Positions 42,883-52,226 of a DNA stretch of 64,000 bases are shown piece after piece. Position 1 is the first letter of the stretch. Every line of letters starts with the position of its first letter. Origin of the DNA: an uncultured Bacteroidia bacterium (GTDB lineage: Bacteria; Bacteroidota; Bacteroidia; Bacteroidales; F082); assembly GCA_902800965.1 (NCBI GenBank), contig CADCGK010000002.1:186001-250000 (forward strand), given 5' to 3'. A program made the translations under genes and the position numbers. A model generated the notes under the pieces. That model worked only from the letters and a program-made list of their open reading frames with translations, was not told the origin of the DNA and searched no databases.

Positions 42883-43608
42883 ATGAAAAAAACATTTTTG
42901 CTTCTCGCCGTCATGCTGATGCTCGGTAGCTCAGCATTCGCCATCGGTGGCATCGACCTCTCCGTTGGTCCAAAAATCGGTTACCAAACTGCAAAGCTTT
43001 CCTACCAGAAAAGCGACATCAAAGCCGGCTTCGCCAACAGCTTCACCCTCGGCCTGTTCGGCAGAGTGGAGTTCCAAGGACTCTACGTGCAGCCCGAAGT
43101 GCTTTGGTTCAAGAGTGCCAACATGTTCGATATGAACATTGACAAGAGCAGTGACGTATTGATGGGACTGGAATACCCGAACGGCGTACAGTTCACCATG
43201 ACCAGAAATGCCATGAATATCCAAGTGCCGGTCTTGGTCGGCTATAAGTACGATGTCATGGACATTCTCGCCATCCGTGCTCAAGTAGGCCCCACCGCCA
43301 ACTTCGTCATCCCTGGCAAGACACTGGTACAGAAATCAGTCGCTATGGAAGGCGCAGAACTCCCTGCCGCTCTTGAAGATGCTGAATTTGACACCAAAGG
43401 CATCGCTTGGGGTGTCCAGATGGGCGTCGGTGCCGACATCCTCGGCTTCACGCTTGACATCAACTACAACCTCGGCGTTTCCAAGATCTTCGGTGCTCGC
43501 ATCATTGAAGGATTGGATACCAACTGGTCTAATGCCATTGACCTTGGCAACATTGACCAAACAAAGCAAAACATGTTCATGGTCACTGTCGGCTATAAGT
43601 TCTTGTAA
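42883..43608 (+). CDS. Outer-membrane beta-barrel protein (PorT-like domain)
   Basis: A 241-aa protein with a signal peptide (MKKTFLLLAVMLMLGSSAFA) and alternating hydrophobic strands ending in a terminal aromatic/Leu (MFMVTVGYKFL), as expected for a small outer-membrane barrel of the beta-barrel family that includes PorT. The central strands YVQPEVLWF, VPVLVGYKYDVMDILAIRAQ and WGVQMGVGADILGFTLDI are typical. No enzymatic or receptor domain. Ligand unknown. Single gene flanked by its own promoter and terminator. Confidence 0.8.
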   Translation: MKKTFLLLAVMLMLGSSAFAIGGIDLSVGPKIGYQTAKLSYQKSDIKAGFANSFTLGLFGRVEFQGLYVQPEVLWFKSANMFDMNIDKSSDVLMGLEYPNGVQFTMTRNAMNIQVPVLVGYKYDVMDILAIRAQVGPTANFVIPGKTLVQKSVAMEGAELPAALEDAEFDTKGIAWGVQMGVGADILGFTLDINYNLGVSKIFGARIIEGLDTNWSNAIDLGNIDQTKQNMFMVTVGYKFL

Positions 43609-43630
43609 GAAGGCAAAAGACAGAAGACAG

Positions 43631-43658
43631 AAGGCGGGAGAGTTTTCTTCCGCCTTTT
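43631..43658 (+). terminator. Intrinsic terminator after the 241-aa gene
   Basis: AAGGCGG..., loop, CCGCCTT followed by T-tract. A short AGACAGA repeat (two and a half 7-nt units) precedes it at about 43617-43633. Confidence 0.7.
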
Positions 43659-43662
43659 TTAT

Positions 43663-43670
43663 TATCTTTG
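43663..43670 (+). promoter_or_regulatory. -7 box of the first aminopeptidase P gene
   Basis: TATCTTTG, 21 bases before the ATG at 43692. It also rules out the longer start at 43668. Confidence 0.65.
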
Positions 43671-43691
43671 TCACCTATTAATAATAAAGCC

Positions 43692-44975
43692 ATGATTCCA
43701 AACCGCCTCTTCATCCGCAACAGAGCCAACTTGGCCGCCCAACTGCCACCTAAATCCATCGCCGTGTTTACCGCCAACGAACCCATGCCACGCAACGGCG
43801 ACGAGTTCTATCCTTTCCGTCAACAATCCGACTTCTTTTACCTCACGGGCATCAACGAAGAAAATGCCTTCCTGCTCATCGCGCCAGACTATCCCGATGA
43901 AAGCCTTCGTGAAGTGCTTTTCATTGAACCCTACGATGAGGTGAAAGCCACTTGGCAAGGCGAGATGCTGGACGTAAGACAGGCTTCAGAGATCTCTGGT
44001 GTTAAGACCGTCAAAGGCAGCGATGCTTTTTATAGCGTGCTCAACGACATCGCTTTCTCCAGCTATGGTGACAACATCTTCTTGAACAGCTACGAGTACC
44101 CGAAATACGAGTGCGCCGTGGGAACTATCCAACAACGCTTTGTCAAGAAGATCAAGGAGCTGTACCCGATGCACCAATATGGCCGCACTGCCCCCATTCT
44201 GAATGCGCTGCGTATGATAAAGTCAGATGATGAGATTACCATCACGCAACAGGCATGCGACATTACCTCAAAGGCCTTCCGCCGTTGTTTGAAGACCGTC
44301 AAGCCCGACATGTTCGAATATGAAGTGCAGGCAGAGATTGAATACATCTTCAAACAGAACAATGCCACAGGACACGCCTACGCACCCATTATCGCTGGCG
44401 GAAAGAACGCCTGCTGCCTGCATTACTCGAAAAACCAAAGCCAGCTTCATGATGGCGATTTGCTGCTCTTCGATATTGGCTGCGAATACAAGAACTATTC
44501 TTCCGACTTGAGTCGCACCATCCCCGTGAACGGTAAGTTCACCGAAAGGCAAAAACAATGCTACAGTGCCGTTTTACGGGTGATGAAAGAGATTACCAAG
44601 CTCTATCGTCCTGGAGGCTGCATCAATGAGATCAACGAGACCACCCATCGCCTGATGGAACAAGAAATGATCCAACTCGGACTTTTCACCGAAGAAGACG
44701 TGAAGCATCAAGACCCCAATAAGCCATTGGAACGCAAGTATCTAATGCATGGCATGTCGCACCACATCGGATTGGATGTGCACGACAGCATCGATAAGTT
44801 CAAGTCTTTCGAGCCTGGCATGATCCTCACCTGTGAGCCTGGCATCTATATCCGCGAAGAAGGCATCGGCATCCGTATCGAGAACGACCTGCTCATCACC
44901 GAAGGCGAACCCATCAACTTATTTGAGGGCCTGCCTGTTGAAATTGAGGAGATCGAAGCTGCGATGCAACGATAA
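43692..44975 (+). CDS. pepP: Aminopeptidase P family metallopeptidase, first copy
   Basis: A 427-aa creatinase-fold enzyme that removes N-terminal residues before proline. The N-terminal control domain is followed by metal ligands in LLFDIGCEYKNYSSDLSRT (two Asp), MHGMSHHIGLDVHD (His), LTCEPGIYI (Glu) and IRIENDLLIT (Glu). The start MIPNRLFIRNRAN is favoured by the promoter position. Its last 57 bases overlap the 3' end of the convergent methylase gene. A related enzyme lies at 46560-47981. Confidence 0.9.
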   Translation: MIPNRLFIRNRANLAAQLPPKSIAVFTANEPMPRNGDEFYPFRQQSDFFYLTGINEENAFLLIAPDYPDESLREVLFIEPYDEVKATWQGEMLDVRQASEISGVKTVKGSDAFYSVLNDIAFSSYGDNIFLNSYEYPKYECAVGTIQQRFVKKIKELYPMHQYGRTAPILNALRMIKSDDEITITQQACDITSKAFRRCLKTVKPDMFEYEVQAEIEYIFKQNNATGHAYAPIIAGGKNACCLHYSKNQSQLHDGDLLLFDIGCEYKNYSSDLSRTIPVNGKFTERQKQCYSAVLRVMKEITKLYRPGGCINEINETTHRLMEQEMIQLGLFTEEDVKHQDPNKPLERKYLMHGMSHHIGLDVHDSIDKFKSFEPGMILTCEPGIYIREEGIGIRIENDLLITEGEPINLFEGLPVEIEEIEAAMQR

Positions 44976-46496
44976 ATCCGTGAAAATCGGCAGCACTTCC
45001 AAGTCGCCACGCAACACCTTATGGGTGTGAAACAGCTGTCTAAAGAGCCAGTTGGTCAATGGACTGTTCATCAGCCCAGCCAACTGACTAGCACTGAGAG
45101 GAAACGTGCCGTCCAACACCAGCATGTTGGCACTATTCAGAATATACCGCTGCCTAGTATCGCAATAAAACACCAAATCACTGGAGATAAAACGATAGAT
45201 TAGCTTTACCGGTGCATGAAGCATCTCCATGGAAGCCATCTGCTGATATCGTGGAAAGTCTTTAGGATTGATATAAAGCTTTGCAGGGGACAAACGACCA
45301 GGGAGAATATCTTTCCCGCGATATACAGCTTTTAAACCTCCTCTACGCGAGCGTTTGCATCGGGTGGCGTTATTGCCCGTCACAATGCCCAAGCCCCATA
45401 AGGCATGTCCTTTCAGGGTAATGTAAGGCTGACGCATCAACTGTTCGATAAAAGCCATTTCGGGACCTGTCGTCCAGTAATTCAAGATGTGTTTCGGCAT
45501 GGTGAAGAAGCTCTTTTGAGTCCGCTCAAATACATCGCCGCCATTGATGCAGGCTACTGTTCCTGCCTCATCAAAAGCTTTGTTTTGAACTACGATCGAG
45601 CAAGCCGAATACATGTTTTTAAACGGCTTCCCGTAATCCTTGATCTTGAGGATCGTCCTTTGGAGCACGGCCTTGCGGGCATCTTCATAAACGGCAATAT
45701 TGAAAAACGACTCCGGCATCAGCAGTCCTGCTATGCCGTTGGGACTCAACACGGAAAGGATTGAAAACAGGAACAGCGAGCATGTATCCGTACTGTATCC
45801 GGCTTGATATTGTTTCACGAGTTTTGTCCGTTCTTCTTTGGGCAACTTCTTTCCCCAAGGCGGATTGGTGAAAACCAGATCGATACGAACATTCAGCTTG
45901 GAGCTCTCCTGAAAGAAATCCCCACAAACAATATTCGGAGTATCGTAACCTGTCAATGATTTGATACGCTTTCGAGCGATTAAAACAGCATTGGGATCGG
46001 TATCGAAGCCATAGAGATGCTCAGGGTTGACTCCTTTTTCCACCGCCTTAACCAGGAAGTTTCCCGTACCGCAACAAGGATCCAAAAACAGCGTCGCGGG
46101 ACCAATCTCGACATCACGCAGCATATCATCGATGACTGTCATTGGCGTGTAGAAGACACCTTCTTTATTTTTATAGGACTCCGAAAGCATCGCTTCGTAA
46201 CGGTCACACAAAGCATTGTCGAAAGCATCTGCCTTCAACGCCTCCTGAACGACACGATCCACCGCATTGGCATCGAACTCATCCTTATGCGATTTGTTGG
46301 CTCGAGCCTGCAATTTGATCTTGCCCGCGTACTTCTTTTGGAATCTTTTGACACTCTCGAGTGTAATATGATGATTCTCATCCAGATCCAAGAAACCTTC
46401 CTTTATCCAATTGGAAATGGTGATAGAAGAAACATGAAACAAGGCAGCTGTTTCTGCCGTAGTCAAGTCCAAATGTTTTTCCTTTTGTTTCTTCAT
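44919..46496 (-). CDS. Orphan N6-adenine DNA methylase with N-terminal HTH
   Basis: This 525-aa protein begins with a MerR-like helix-turn-helix (LTTAETAALFHVSSITISNW at residues 11-30). It then has a methylase core: GVFYTP at 113-118, the SAM motif I DPCCGTGNF at 139-147 and the catalytic motif IV NPPWG at 211-215. The C-terminal third resembles the target-recognition part of TaqI-like enzymes. No restriction or specificity subunit is adjacent. The start at 46496 gives the HTH; a 77-residue extension would run through both promoters and into pepP. Its 3' end lies inside the first pepP gene. It may methylate a specific site or act as a regulator. Confidence 0.8.
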   Translation of the reverse strand: MKKQKEKHLDLTTAETAALFHVSSITISNWIKEGFLDLDENHHITLESVKRFQKKYAGKIKLQARANKSHKDEFDANAVDRVVQEALKADAFDNALCDRYEAMLSESYKNKEGVFYTPMTVIDDMLRDVEIGPATLFLDPCCGTGNFLVKAVEKGVNPEHLYGFDTDPNAVLIARKRIKSLTGYDTPNIVCGDFFQESSKLNVRIDLVFTNPPWGKKLPKEERTKLVKQYQAGYSTDTCSLFLFSILSVLSPNGIAGLLMPESFFNIAVYEDARKAVLQRTILKIKDYGKPFKNMYSACSIVVQNKAFDEAGTVACINGGDVFERTQKSFFTMPKHILNYWTTGPEMAFIEQLMRQPYITLKGHALWGLGIVTGNNATRCKRSRRGGLKAVYRGKDILPGRLSPAKLYINPKDFPRYQQMASMEMLHAPVKLIYRFISSDLVFYCDTRQRYILNSANMLVLDGTFPLSASQLAGLMNSPLTNWLFRQLFHTHKVLRGDLEVLPIFTDLSLHRSFDLLNFNRQALK

Positions 46497-46504
46497 ATAA
46501 TGCG

Positions 46505-46512
46505 CAAAATTA
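46505..46512 (-). promoter_or_regulatory. -7 box of the orphan methylase gene
   Basis: TAATTTTG on the minus strand, eight bases before the ATG, giving a very short or absent leader. Confidence 0.55.
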
Positions 46513-46514
46513 CA

Positions 46515-46522
46515 TATCTTTG
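46515..46522 (+). promoter_or_regulatory. -7 box of the second aminopeptidase P gene
   Basis: TATCTTTG, 37 bases before the ATG at 46560 and only two bases from the opposite-strand box at 46505-46512. Confidence 0.6.
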
Positions 46523-46559
46523 CGTCAAGAAAAACAAAATTCCATAAAAAAATTTCAAC

Positions 46560-47981
46560 ATGTTCAATAAAGACGTTTATAGTGGTCGCCGCGCCACCTT
46601 GAAAAAAATGATTTCGAAGGGCATCGCTTTCTTCCCTGCCAATAATGAGGCGCCCTTCAACTATCCTGACAACACCTATATCTACCGCCAAGACAGCAAT
46701 TTCTCCTATTTCTTTGGGCTGAATCACCCCGATCTGGTCGGTGTCATCGACTTTGAAACTGGTGAAGAAATCCTCTTTGGCGTGGATGTCACCATCGACG
46801 ATGTGATCTGGTGCGGTCCCCTTCCCTCACTGCAAGAACAAGGCGATAGCATCGGCATCACCGACTGCCGCGACTTCAACCAATTTGGAGCCTACATCCA
46901 GCAAGCCTTGGCTCAGGGACGCATGATCCATATCCTTCCCACCTATCGTGGCGACACGCAGATTCAAATTTCAAACTGGTTGAACTGCAATGTCAACAAG
47001 GTATCCGAATTCGTCAGCTTGGAGCTCATCAAAGCCGTGATTGCCATGCGCGAGGTGAAGAGCGACATTGAGATTGCCGAGATGGAACGCGCCGCCAACA
47101 CCGCATATTACATGCACACCACCGCCATGAAGATGTGTAAGCCAGGCATGGTGGAGCAAGACATTGCAGGCGTGGTGGAAGGTTTGTCTCTCTCTGGAGG
47201 CGGCCCCGTGTCATTCCCTGTCATCCTCAGCGTCGATGGTCAGACGTTGCACAACCACAGCCATCACAATGTGCTCAAGGAAGGACGCATGATGGTGTGT
47301 GATGCCGGTGCCGAGACGGAGAACTACTACGCCAGCGACTTCACCCGCACCACCCCCGTGGGCGGCAAGTTCAACCAACGCCAACGCGAAATTTATGAAA
47401 TCGTCCTCGCAGCCAACCAGAAAGTAGCTGCCAATACCCGTCCATACATCCCGTATATGACCATGCACACCCTCGCCTGCCGCACCTTGATCGAAGGTCT
47501 GAAAGACGTCGGACTGATGAAAGGCGATATCGACGAAGCTCTGATGGCTGGTGCCCACTGGCTCTTCATGCCTCACGGCTTGGGACACATGCTCGGCATG
47601 GACGTGCATGACATGGAAGGCCTGGGCGAGACATACGTTGGCTATGACGACATCACGCCTCGTTCCACCAAGCAAGGCTTCAGCTGCCTGCGTTGCGGCA
47701 AGACACTGAAACCTGGATTCGTGGTCACCGACGAGCCAGGCATCTATTTCATCCCCACCCTCATCGATCTATGGAAAGCCGAAGGCAAGCATAAGGATTT
47801 CATCAACTACGAGAAGCTGGAGTCCTATAAGGACTTCGGAGGCATCCGCATTGAGGACGACCTGCTCATCACTGAAGATGGCTGCCGCATTCTTGGAAGA
47901 CCGATTCCAAAGACCGTTGCCGAGGTCGAGGAAATCTGCGCCCAAGGTCGCGAATGGATCAAGATGCCAGGATTATATTAA
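46560..47981 (+). CDS. Aminopeptidase P family metallopeptidase, second copy
   Basis: A 473-aa creatinase-fold Xaa-Pro aminopeptidase. Metal ligands are visible in VCDAGAETENYYASDFTRTT, PHGLGHMLGMDVHDMEGLGE, TDEPGIYFI and IRIEDDLLIT. It is longer than the first copy, with an insertion around the Cys pair in SCLRCGKTLKPGFV before the Glu ligand. The N-terminal region YRQDSNFSYFFGLNHPD is typical. It may process imported peptides. It ends inside a four-base overlap with the convergent TonB receptor gene. Confidence 0.9.
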   Translation: MFNKDVYSGRRATLKKMISKGIAFFPANNEAPFNYPDNTYIYRQDSNFSYFFGLNHPDLVGVIDFETGEEILFGVDVTIDDVIWCGPLPSLQEQGDSIGITDCRDFNQFGAYIQQALAQGRMIHILPTYRGDTQIQISNWLNCNVNKVSEFVSLELIKAVIAMREVKSDIEIAEMERAANTAYYMHTTAMKMCKPGMVEQDIAGVVEGLSLSGGGPVSFPVILSVDGQTLHNHSHHNVLKEGRMMVCDAGAETENYYASDFTRTTPVGGKFNQRQREIYEIVLAANQKVAANTRPYIPYMTMHTLACRTLIEGLKDVGLMKGDIDEALMAGAHWLFMPHGLGHMLGMDVHDMEGLGETYVGYDDITPRSTKQGFSCLRCGKTLKPGFVVTDEPGIYFIPTLIDLWKAEGKHKDFINYEKLESYKDFGGIRIEDDLLITEDGCRILGRPIPKTVAEVEEICAQGREWIKMPGLY

Positions 47982-50422
47982 AACTCCGTAACCAGTTTTA
48001 CATTCACATATCGGGGGGTCAAGTAACTATTGATCCCCCATGATGTGTTATATACGTCCTTCACCCAAGTGAAAGAGACCGTGTTCGGCACGTTCAAAAG
48101 ATTGAACACCTCTACGCTTGCATACATGTTCTTCACATAATTCAGCGGATTGCCCTTGCGGAAGCTGCTGCCTTCGTTGATCAGCTGTTTCACAAAACCG
48201 ATATCCACACGTCGATAAGGTGGGTAGGTCATAAAAGGACGATAGTATTTGGATTCAGGATCGTTGACTGGCATACCTGTTCCAAAAGTCAAAGTCATGT
48301 TAACCTTCCAAGTCGGGGCATTGGGAATGTAATCCTGGAAAAACATGGAGAAACTTACCAACTGATTGGATGGTCTATAGTGCCAACCCGCGTCATCCCC
48401 ATCGATGATCTCCCGACCTCTCATGAAAGAAAGACTGGCCCAACTGTCAATGCCTTTGACAAACTCGCCATTGATCTTGAAATCCAAGCCCGTGACATAC
48501 CCTTTAGCCTTTTGGTCGGCATAATAGCGGATACGGACATTGTCGATGTCGTATGGAATGACGTTCTTCAGATACTTGTAGTAGGCCTCAGAGGTCAAGA
48601 TAAATGGCCGTCCCCAAGCGTGAAACTTAAAGTCACTACCCAAGATGACCTGATACGACCGCTGCACGTCGGCATCCTTGTAAAGTGATCCGTCACGGTT
48701 ACGGATTTCGCGATAGAAAGGCGTTTGATTATAGACACCACCGGAGAGGCGGAACACCAGATCACGACCTTCGAGATCAGGTTTGTATGCTATTCCCGCT
48801 CGCGGACTGACATACACCCTGTTGTTATAGCCCCAATAATTGGCGCGAAGGCCACCCGTCACCACAATTTCTCCATCGTTACGGACTGGGAATGTCAGAG
48901 ATTGCTGAATAAAGCCATCCACATTATTGATTCCCAAAACATTATGAGAGCGATGGAACATATCCAACTCAATATCGGGCAACACCGTCGGCATCACTCC
49001 CGCATTGTCTAAAGGATGCGGCAGGTTGTATCCGGCCGAATCCACCATGTTCCACTCATTGACAATGTCGTCCACATTTTGGCGCTGGTAACGCAGTCCC
49101 CATTTCAGGACATTTTGGTCAAAGACTTTTGTTCCCTTGTGGTCGAAGTTGTAAACCTGAGCGTAAAATGAGTTGCGCGCATGTTTCAGATAGGCACCGG
49201 AACCCATATTGGCCACCACATTACCCTGGTCTTCAGAACCAAGTGAAGTCTCCACCTGACCAAGCCAATACTCTCCAAGAATATCATAAGTCTCCGTTTC
49301 GTAGGCAGAATAAGCTGATGCAATAAACTTCAGGTTCAAATCTTTATTGGGCTTGTACTCCAATGTCACTGCCCCCAACCCAGTAGTGTAGTCGTCCACT
49401 TCCTGACCTTCAAAATAAACATCCAGTCGCAGTACGTTATTGATCATACCGGTCTCCGCCGTTGAAGACTGAGGGACAAGGCAATAACGGTTCTTAGAGT
49501 AGTAGCCCAAGAATGAAAGATCCCACTGATGATTGAGTTTGTAGTTGAACAGCGCCTGGACATCGGTGAAATTAGGACGGTACGAGCCTTTTGTCTCCAT
49601 CATATTCAAGGCGATGGCTGTGTTTTTGTAACGGGCACCGATCAGATAACTAAACTTGTCTTCACCCAAAACGCCTTCCACGTGAGCCTCTGCTCCAAGC
49701 ATGCTCAACGAAAGGGATCCTGCCATCTCACGGGGCTTTTTGTAGGTAACATCGAGCACCGACGACATTTTGTCGCCATATTCCGCAGCAAACCCGCCAG
49801 CGGAGAACTCGATGTTGTTCACCAGCAACGAATTGACAAAAGAGAGTCCCTCCTGCTGTCCTGATCCCACAAGGAAGGGACGATATATTTCAATACCGTT
49901 GACATAGATCAAGTTTTCATCGAAATTACCGCCACGCACAGTGTATTGGGAGCTCAACTCATTGTTGGATATGACACCTGGCAGCGTCTTGATCAGGTTT
50001 TCAACACCACCGCCAATCGAAGGAAGCAAAGTCGCTTGTTTGGCATCAAGTCGCGTAAGGCTGGTGGCATCGATGGCACGATCGCTGATCACCACATCGG
50101 GAAGGTCGGTCATGACAGACTTCAGCGTGACGTCCAACTTGCGCTTTTCTCCAGCTTTCAGCCTTACTGGAACTTGTTTGGGTTCGTAGCCCACAAAAGA
50201 GAAGTTGATTACCAGCGCTGTATCGGAAAGCACTTGCAATTCATAAGCGCCCCTAGCATTGGTGGTCTGACCCACCAGCAACTCGGTCACAACCACATTA
50301 GCCATCTCTATGGGATGGTTGTGCTCGTCAGTCACCTTGCCATAAACCGTAGCTGTCGGCAAATGCTGCGCCATGGCCGACAATGAAAGGAATAATAGCA
50401 AAAGGCAAAGACGAATGCGCAT
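47978..50422 (-). CDS. TonB-dependent receptor with carboxypeptidase-like N-terminal domain
   Basis: An 814-aa outer-membrane transporter. The signal peptide (MRIRLCLLLLFLSLSAMA) is followed by a CarboxypepD_reg-like domain (VYGKVTDEHNHPIEMANVVV), a plug (LPGVISNNELSSQYTVRGGN, then FDENLIYVNGIEIYRP) and a 22-strand barrel ending in YVNVKLVTEF. No SusD partner follows, so it is not a classical SusCD pair. Substrate unknown; possibly a peptide, metal chelate or cobalamin. The start at 50422 begins the signal peptide. Confidence 0.9.
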   Translation of the reverse strand: MRIRLCLLLLFLSLSAMAQHLPTATVYGKVTDEHNHPIEMANVVVTELLVGQTTNARGAYELQVLSDTALVINFSFVGYEPKQVPVRLKAGEKRKLDVTLKSVMTDLPDVVISDRAIDATSLTRLDAKQATLLPSIGGGVENLIKTLPGVISNNELSSQYTVRGGNFDENLIYVNGIEIYRPFLVGSGQQEGLSFVNSLLVNNIEFSAGGFAAEYGDKMSSVLDVTYKKPREMAGSLSLSMLGAEAHVEGVLGEDKFSYLIGARYKNTAIALNMMETKGSYRPNFTDVQALFNYKLNHQWDLSFLGYYSKNRYCLVPQSSTAETGMINNVLRLDVYFEGQEVDDYTTGLGAVTLEYKPNKDLNLKFIASAYSAYETETYDILGEYWLGQVETSLGSEDQGNVVANMGSGAYLKHARNSFYAQVYNFDHKGTKVFDQNVLKWGLRYQRQNVDDIVNEWNMVDSAGYNLPHPLDNAGVMPTVLPDIELDMFHRSHNVLGINNVDGFIQQSLTFPVRNDGEIVVTGGLRANYWGYNNRVYVSPRAGIAYKPDLEGRDLVFRLSGGVYNQTPFYREIRNRDGSLYKDADVQRSYQVILGSDFKFHAWGRPFILTSEAYYKYLKNVIPYDIDNVRIRYYADQKAKGYVTGLDFKINGEFVKGIDSWASLSFMRGREIIDGDDAGWHYRPSNQLVSFSMFFQDYIPNAPTWKVNMTLTFGTGMPVNDPESKYYRPFMTYPPYRRVDIGFVKQLINEGSSFRKGNPLNYVKNMYASVEVFNLLNVPNTVSFTWVKDVYNTSWGINSYLTPRYVNVKLVTEF

Positions 50423-50462
50423 ATTTGGATAACTCGAATTCCTGTATTTTATTATTTCAAAC

Positions 50463-50490
50463 AAAAAAAGCCGCCGTGCAAGCGCGGCAG
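50463..50490 (-). terminator. Intrinsic terminator of rpmB
   Basis: On the minus strand GCCGC, a short inner stem-loop and GCGGC are followed by T7. It begins 28 bases after the rpmB stop codon and insulates the TonB receptor gene. Confidence 0.85.
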
Positions 50491-50517
50491 CTATATCTTA
50501 ATCTGTTCAGAGGGAGA

Positions 50518-50760
50518 TTACCAACGGTTTAAGTTGCCCTTTTCTGCAGCGTCCATGATAGCAGCATACACACCCTTCTTGTTGATGGTGCGCAGACCGG
50601 CGGCAGAGACCTTCAGAACAACCCATTCATCCCATTCAGGAACGTAGAACTTCTTGATCTTCAGATTAGGTTCGAAAGTTCTCTTGGTTCTCTTGTTTGA
50701 GTGAGAAACGTTATTACCTGTGACGGTCTTTTTACCTGTAATTTGACAAACTTTTGACAT
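50518..50760 (-). CDS. rpmB: 50S ribosomal protein L28
   Basis: An 80-aa basic ribosomal protein, full length. The family start [20 protein letters not shown] and the region [19 protein letters not shown] are clear. In many Bacteroidota rpmB is followed by rpmG (L33), but here a terminator follows directly. It has a TACTTTTG promoter box 48 bases upstream. Confidence 0.97.
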   Translation of the reverse strand: MSKVCQITGKKTVTGNNVSHSNKRTKRTFEPNLKIKKFYVPEWDEWVVLKVSAAGLRTINKKGVYAAIMDAAEKGNLNRW

Positions 50761-50807
50761 GACTCTATTCCTTTAATAATTACAATTGTCTTCTTCAAAA
50801 CGGACTG

Positions 50808-50815
50808 CAAAAGTA
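50808..50815 (-). promoter_or_regulatory. -7 box of rpmB
   Basis: TACTTTTG on the minus strand, 47 bases before the rpmB ATG. Confidence 0.6.
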
Positions 50816-50849
50816 CAGCTTTTTTTTGAATTACAACTATTTTTTTTGG

Positions 50850-50857
50850 TATTTTTG
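50850..50857 (+). promoter_or_regulatory. -7 box of gtrA-like gene
   Basis: TATTTTTG followed by C, 20 bases before the GTG start at 50878. Supports that start. Confidence 0.65.
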
Positions 50858-50877
50858 CATTCTCAAAGCGGAAAGCC

Positions 50878-51273
50878 GTGAAATTGAAAGAGATTTATAG
50901 CCGACATCCACGTTTTGTCTGGTATGCCATCTTCGGCATTATCAGCACAGGGTTGGAGTTTGCCATCTATGCGGTGCTTTGCAAGTATATCCCCTATCTC
51001 TATGCCAACATCATCGGTTTTCACTGCGGTGTAATTTGCAGTTTTCTGCTGAATCGGAAGTTCAATTTCAAGAAAGAGGACAAGACCGTCCTGCGTTTTA
51101 CGTCGTTTTACCTGATCCAAATCATCTGCTTGGCACTCAATTCGTTGATCTTGTACCTGTGCGTGGATGTCGCCCATTGGAACCTAATGGTCTCCAAAGG
51201 CCTGTCCATCGTCTTGACGGCCTTACTCCCATTTTTCCTCAACAAATACATCACTTTCGGAAAACGCTTCTGA
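50878..51273 (+). CDS. GtrA-family membrane protein
   Basis: A 131-aa protein with four transmembrane helices and the GtrA signatures RFVWYAIFGIISTGLEFAIY and FLLNRKFNFKKED, ending FFLNKYITFGKRF. GtrA-like flippases move lipid-linked sugars for envelope glycan decoration. The start codon is GTG, positioned by the promoter. The stop codon (51271-51273) lies inside a 7-nt tandem repeat shared with convergent mscS. Confidence 0.88.
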   Translation: MKLKEIYSRHPRFVWYAIFGIISTGLEFAIYAVLCKYIPYLYANIIGFHCGVICSFLLNRKFNFKKEDKTVLRFTSFYLIQIICLALNSLILYLCVDVAHWNLMVSKGLSIVLTALLPFFLNKYITFGKRF

Positions 51274-51301
51274 CTTCTATCTTCTGAATTCTTACTTCTG
51301 C
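51267..51301. repeat. Heptanucleotide repeat spanning the gtrA and mscS 3' ends
   Basis: Units CTTCTGA, CTTCTAT, CTTCTGA, ATTCTTA, CTTCTGC. It holds the gtrA-like stop (51271-51273) and the mscS stop on the other strand (51292-51294). Confidence 0.75.
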
Positions 51302-52206
51302 TCCAAATGTACATCGACTTGCGGGAATGGAAAGTGTAGCCCTTCTTTCGGAAGCTCCTTATAGACCTTTTCATTCATGCTGAAAAACACCGGCCAATAG
51401 TCAGCTGATTTCACCCACACCCTGACTTTCAGATCCACAGAGCTGGTGTTCAAGGTGGAAATCTCCACAAATGGCACAGGTTCTTTCAAGATACGTTGGT
51501 CTTCTCCACAAAGACGGAGCAACGCCGACTTGGCTTTGTCATAATCGTCACCATAAGCGATGGAATAGGTCCAATCGACACGCCGCGTCTCCTCTTTGGT
51601 ATAAATCGTCATCACGCCCGTTGACAGGATGCCGTTCGGAATATGAACGACTTTATTATCTACGGTAAGCACGACGGTATTGAAAATCTGGATCTCCTTG
51701 ACTACGCCTTCCTGTCCCTGTGCTGAGATAAAGTCCCCCACCCTGAAAGGCCGGAACAAGATGATGACAACACCGCCAGCGAAGTTCTGCAGGGTGCCGC
51801 TCAACGCCATGCCCACTGCCAATCCCGCTGATGCCAACAGCGCCACCAACGAGGAAGTGTTGACACCCAAAATACTGATTATGAATATAATAAGTATAAA
51901 ATTCAATACGAACGAAATCAAGTTTGAGAAAAAGCTATGCAAAGTGGGATCGGCACGCTTTTTCAGCAACCCATTAGCCAGTCTGTTCTTAATCAATTTG
52001 ATGATCCATCTTCCAATGATAAAAACCAAGATGGAAACCAATATCTTGATGCCCAACGGCACCAGATAGTCTTTGACCAGTTGGGGCAGCCACACGTTGA
52101 CTGGTGTTTCACGCAACATCTGGACGGTCTCCGCCATGGCCTGGACCGTGGAATCGTTCGAAATCGTCTCTGTTACTTGGCCGGCAATAGTATCGTTTTC
52201 TAACAT
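51292..52206 (-). CDS. mscS: MscS-family small-conductance mechanosensitive channel
   Basis: A 304-aa inner-membrane channel that opens under membrane tension to release osmolytes. Three transmembrane helices are visible. The pore helix is ALLASAGLAVGMALSGTLQN, rich in Gly and Ala as required. The beta-domain follows (FRPFRVGDFISAQGQEGVVK). The start MLENDTIAGQ at 52206 is preferred because a TATTTTTG box lies 21 bases upstream; the 31-residue extension would run across it. The C-terminus overlaps the heptanucleotide repeat. Confidence 0.9.
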   Translation of the reverse strand: MLENDTIAGQVTETISNDSTVQAMAETVQMLRETPVNVWLPQLVKDYLVPLGIKILVSILVFIIGRWIIKLIKNRLANGLLKKRADPTLHSFFSNLISFVLNFILIIFIISILGVNTSSLVALLASAGLAVGMALSGTLQNFAGGVVIILFRPFRVGDFISAQGQEGVVKEIQIFNTVVLTVDNKVVHIPNGILSTGVMTIYTKEETRRVDWTYSIAYGDDYDKAKSALLRLCGEDQRILKEPVPFVEISTLNTSSVDLKVRVWVKSADYWPVFFSMNEKVYKELPKEGLHFPFPQVDVHLEQK

Positions 52207-52226
52207 CGCATTGTTTTTTGAATGCG

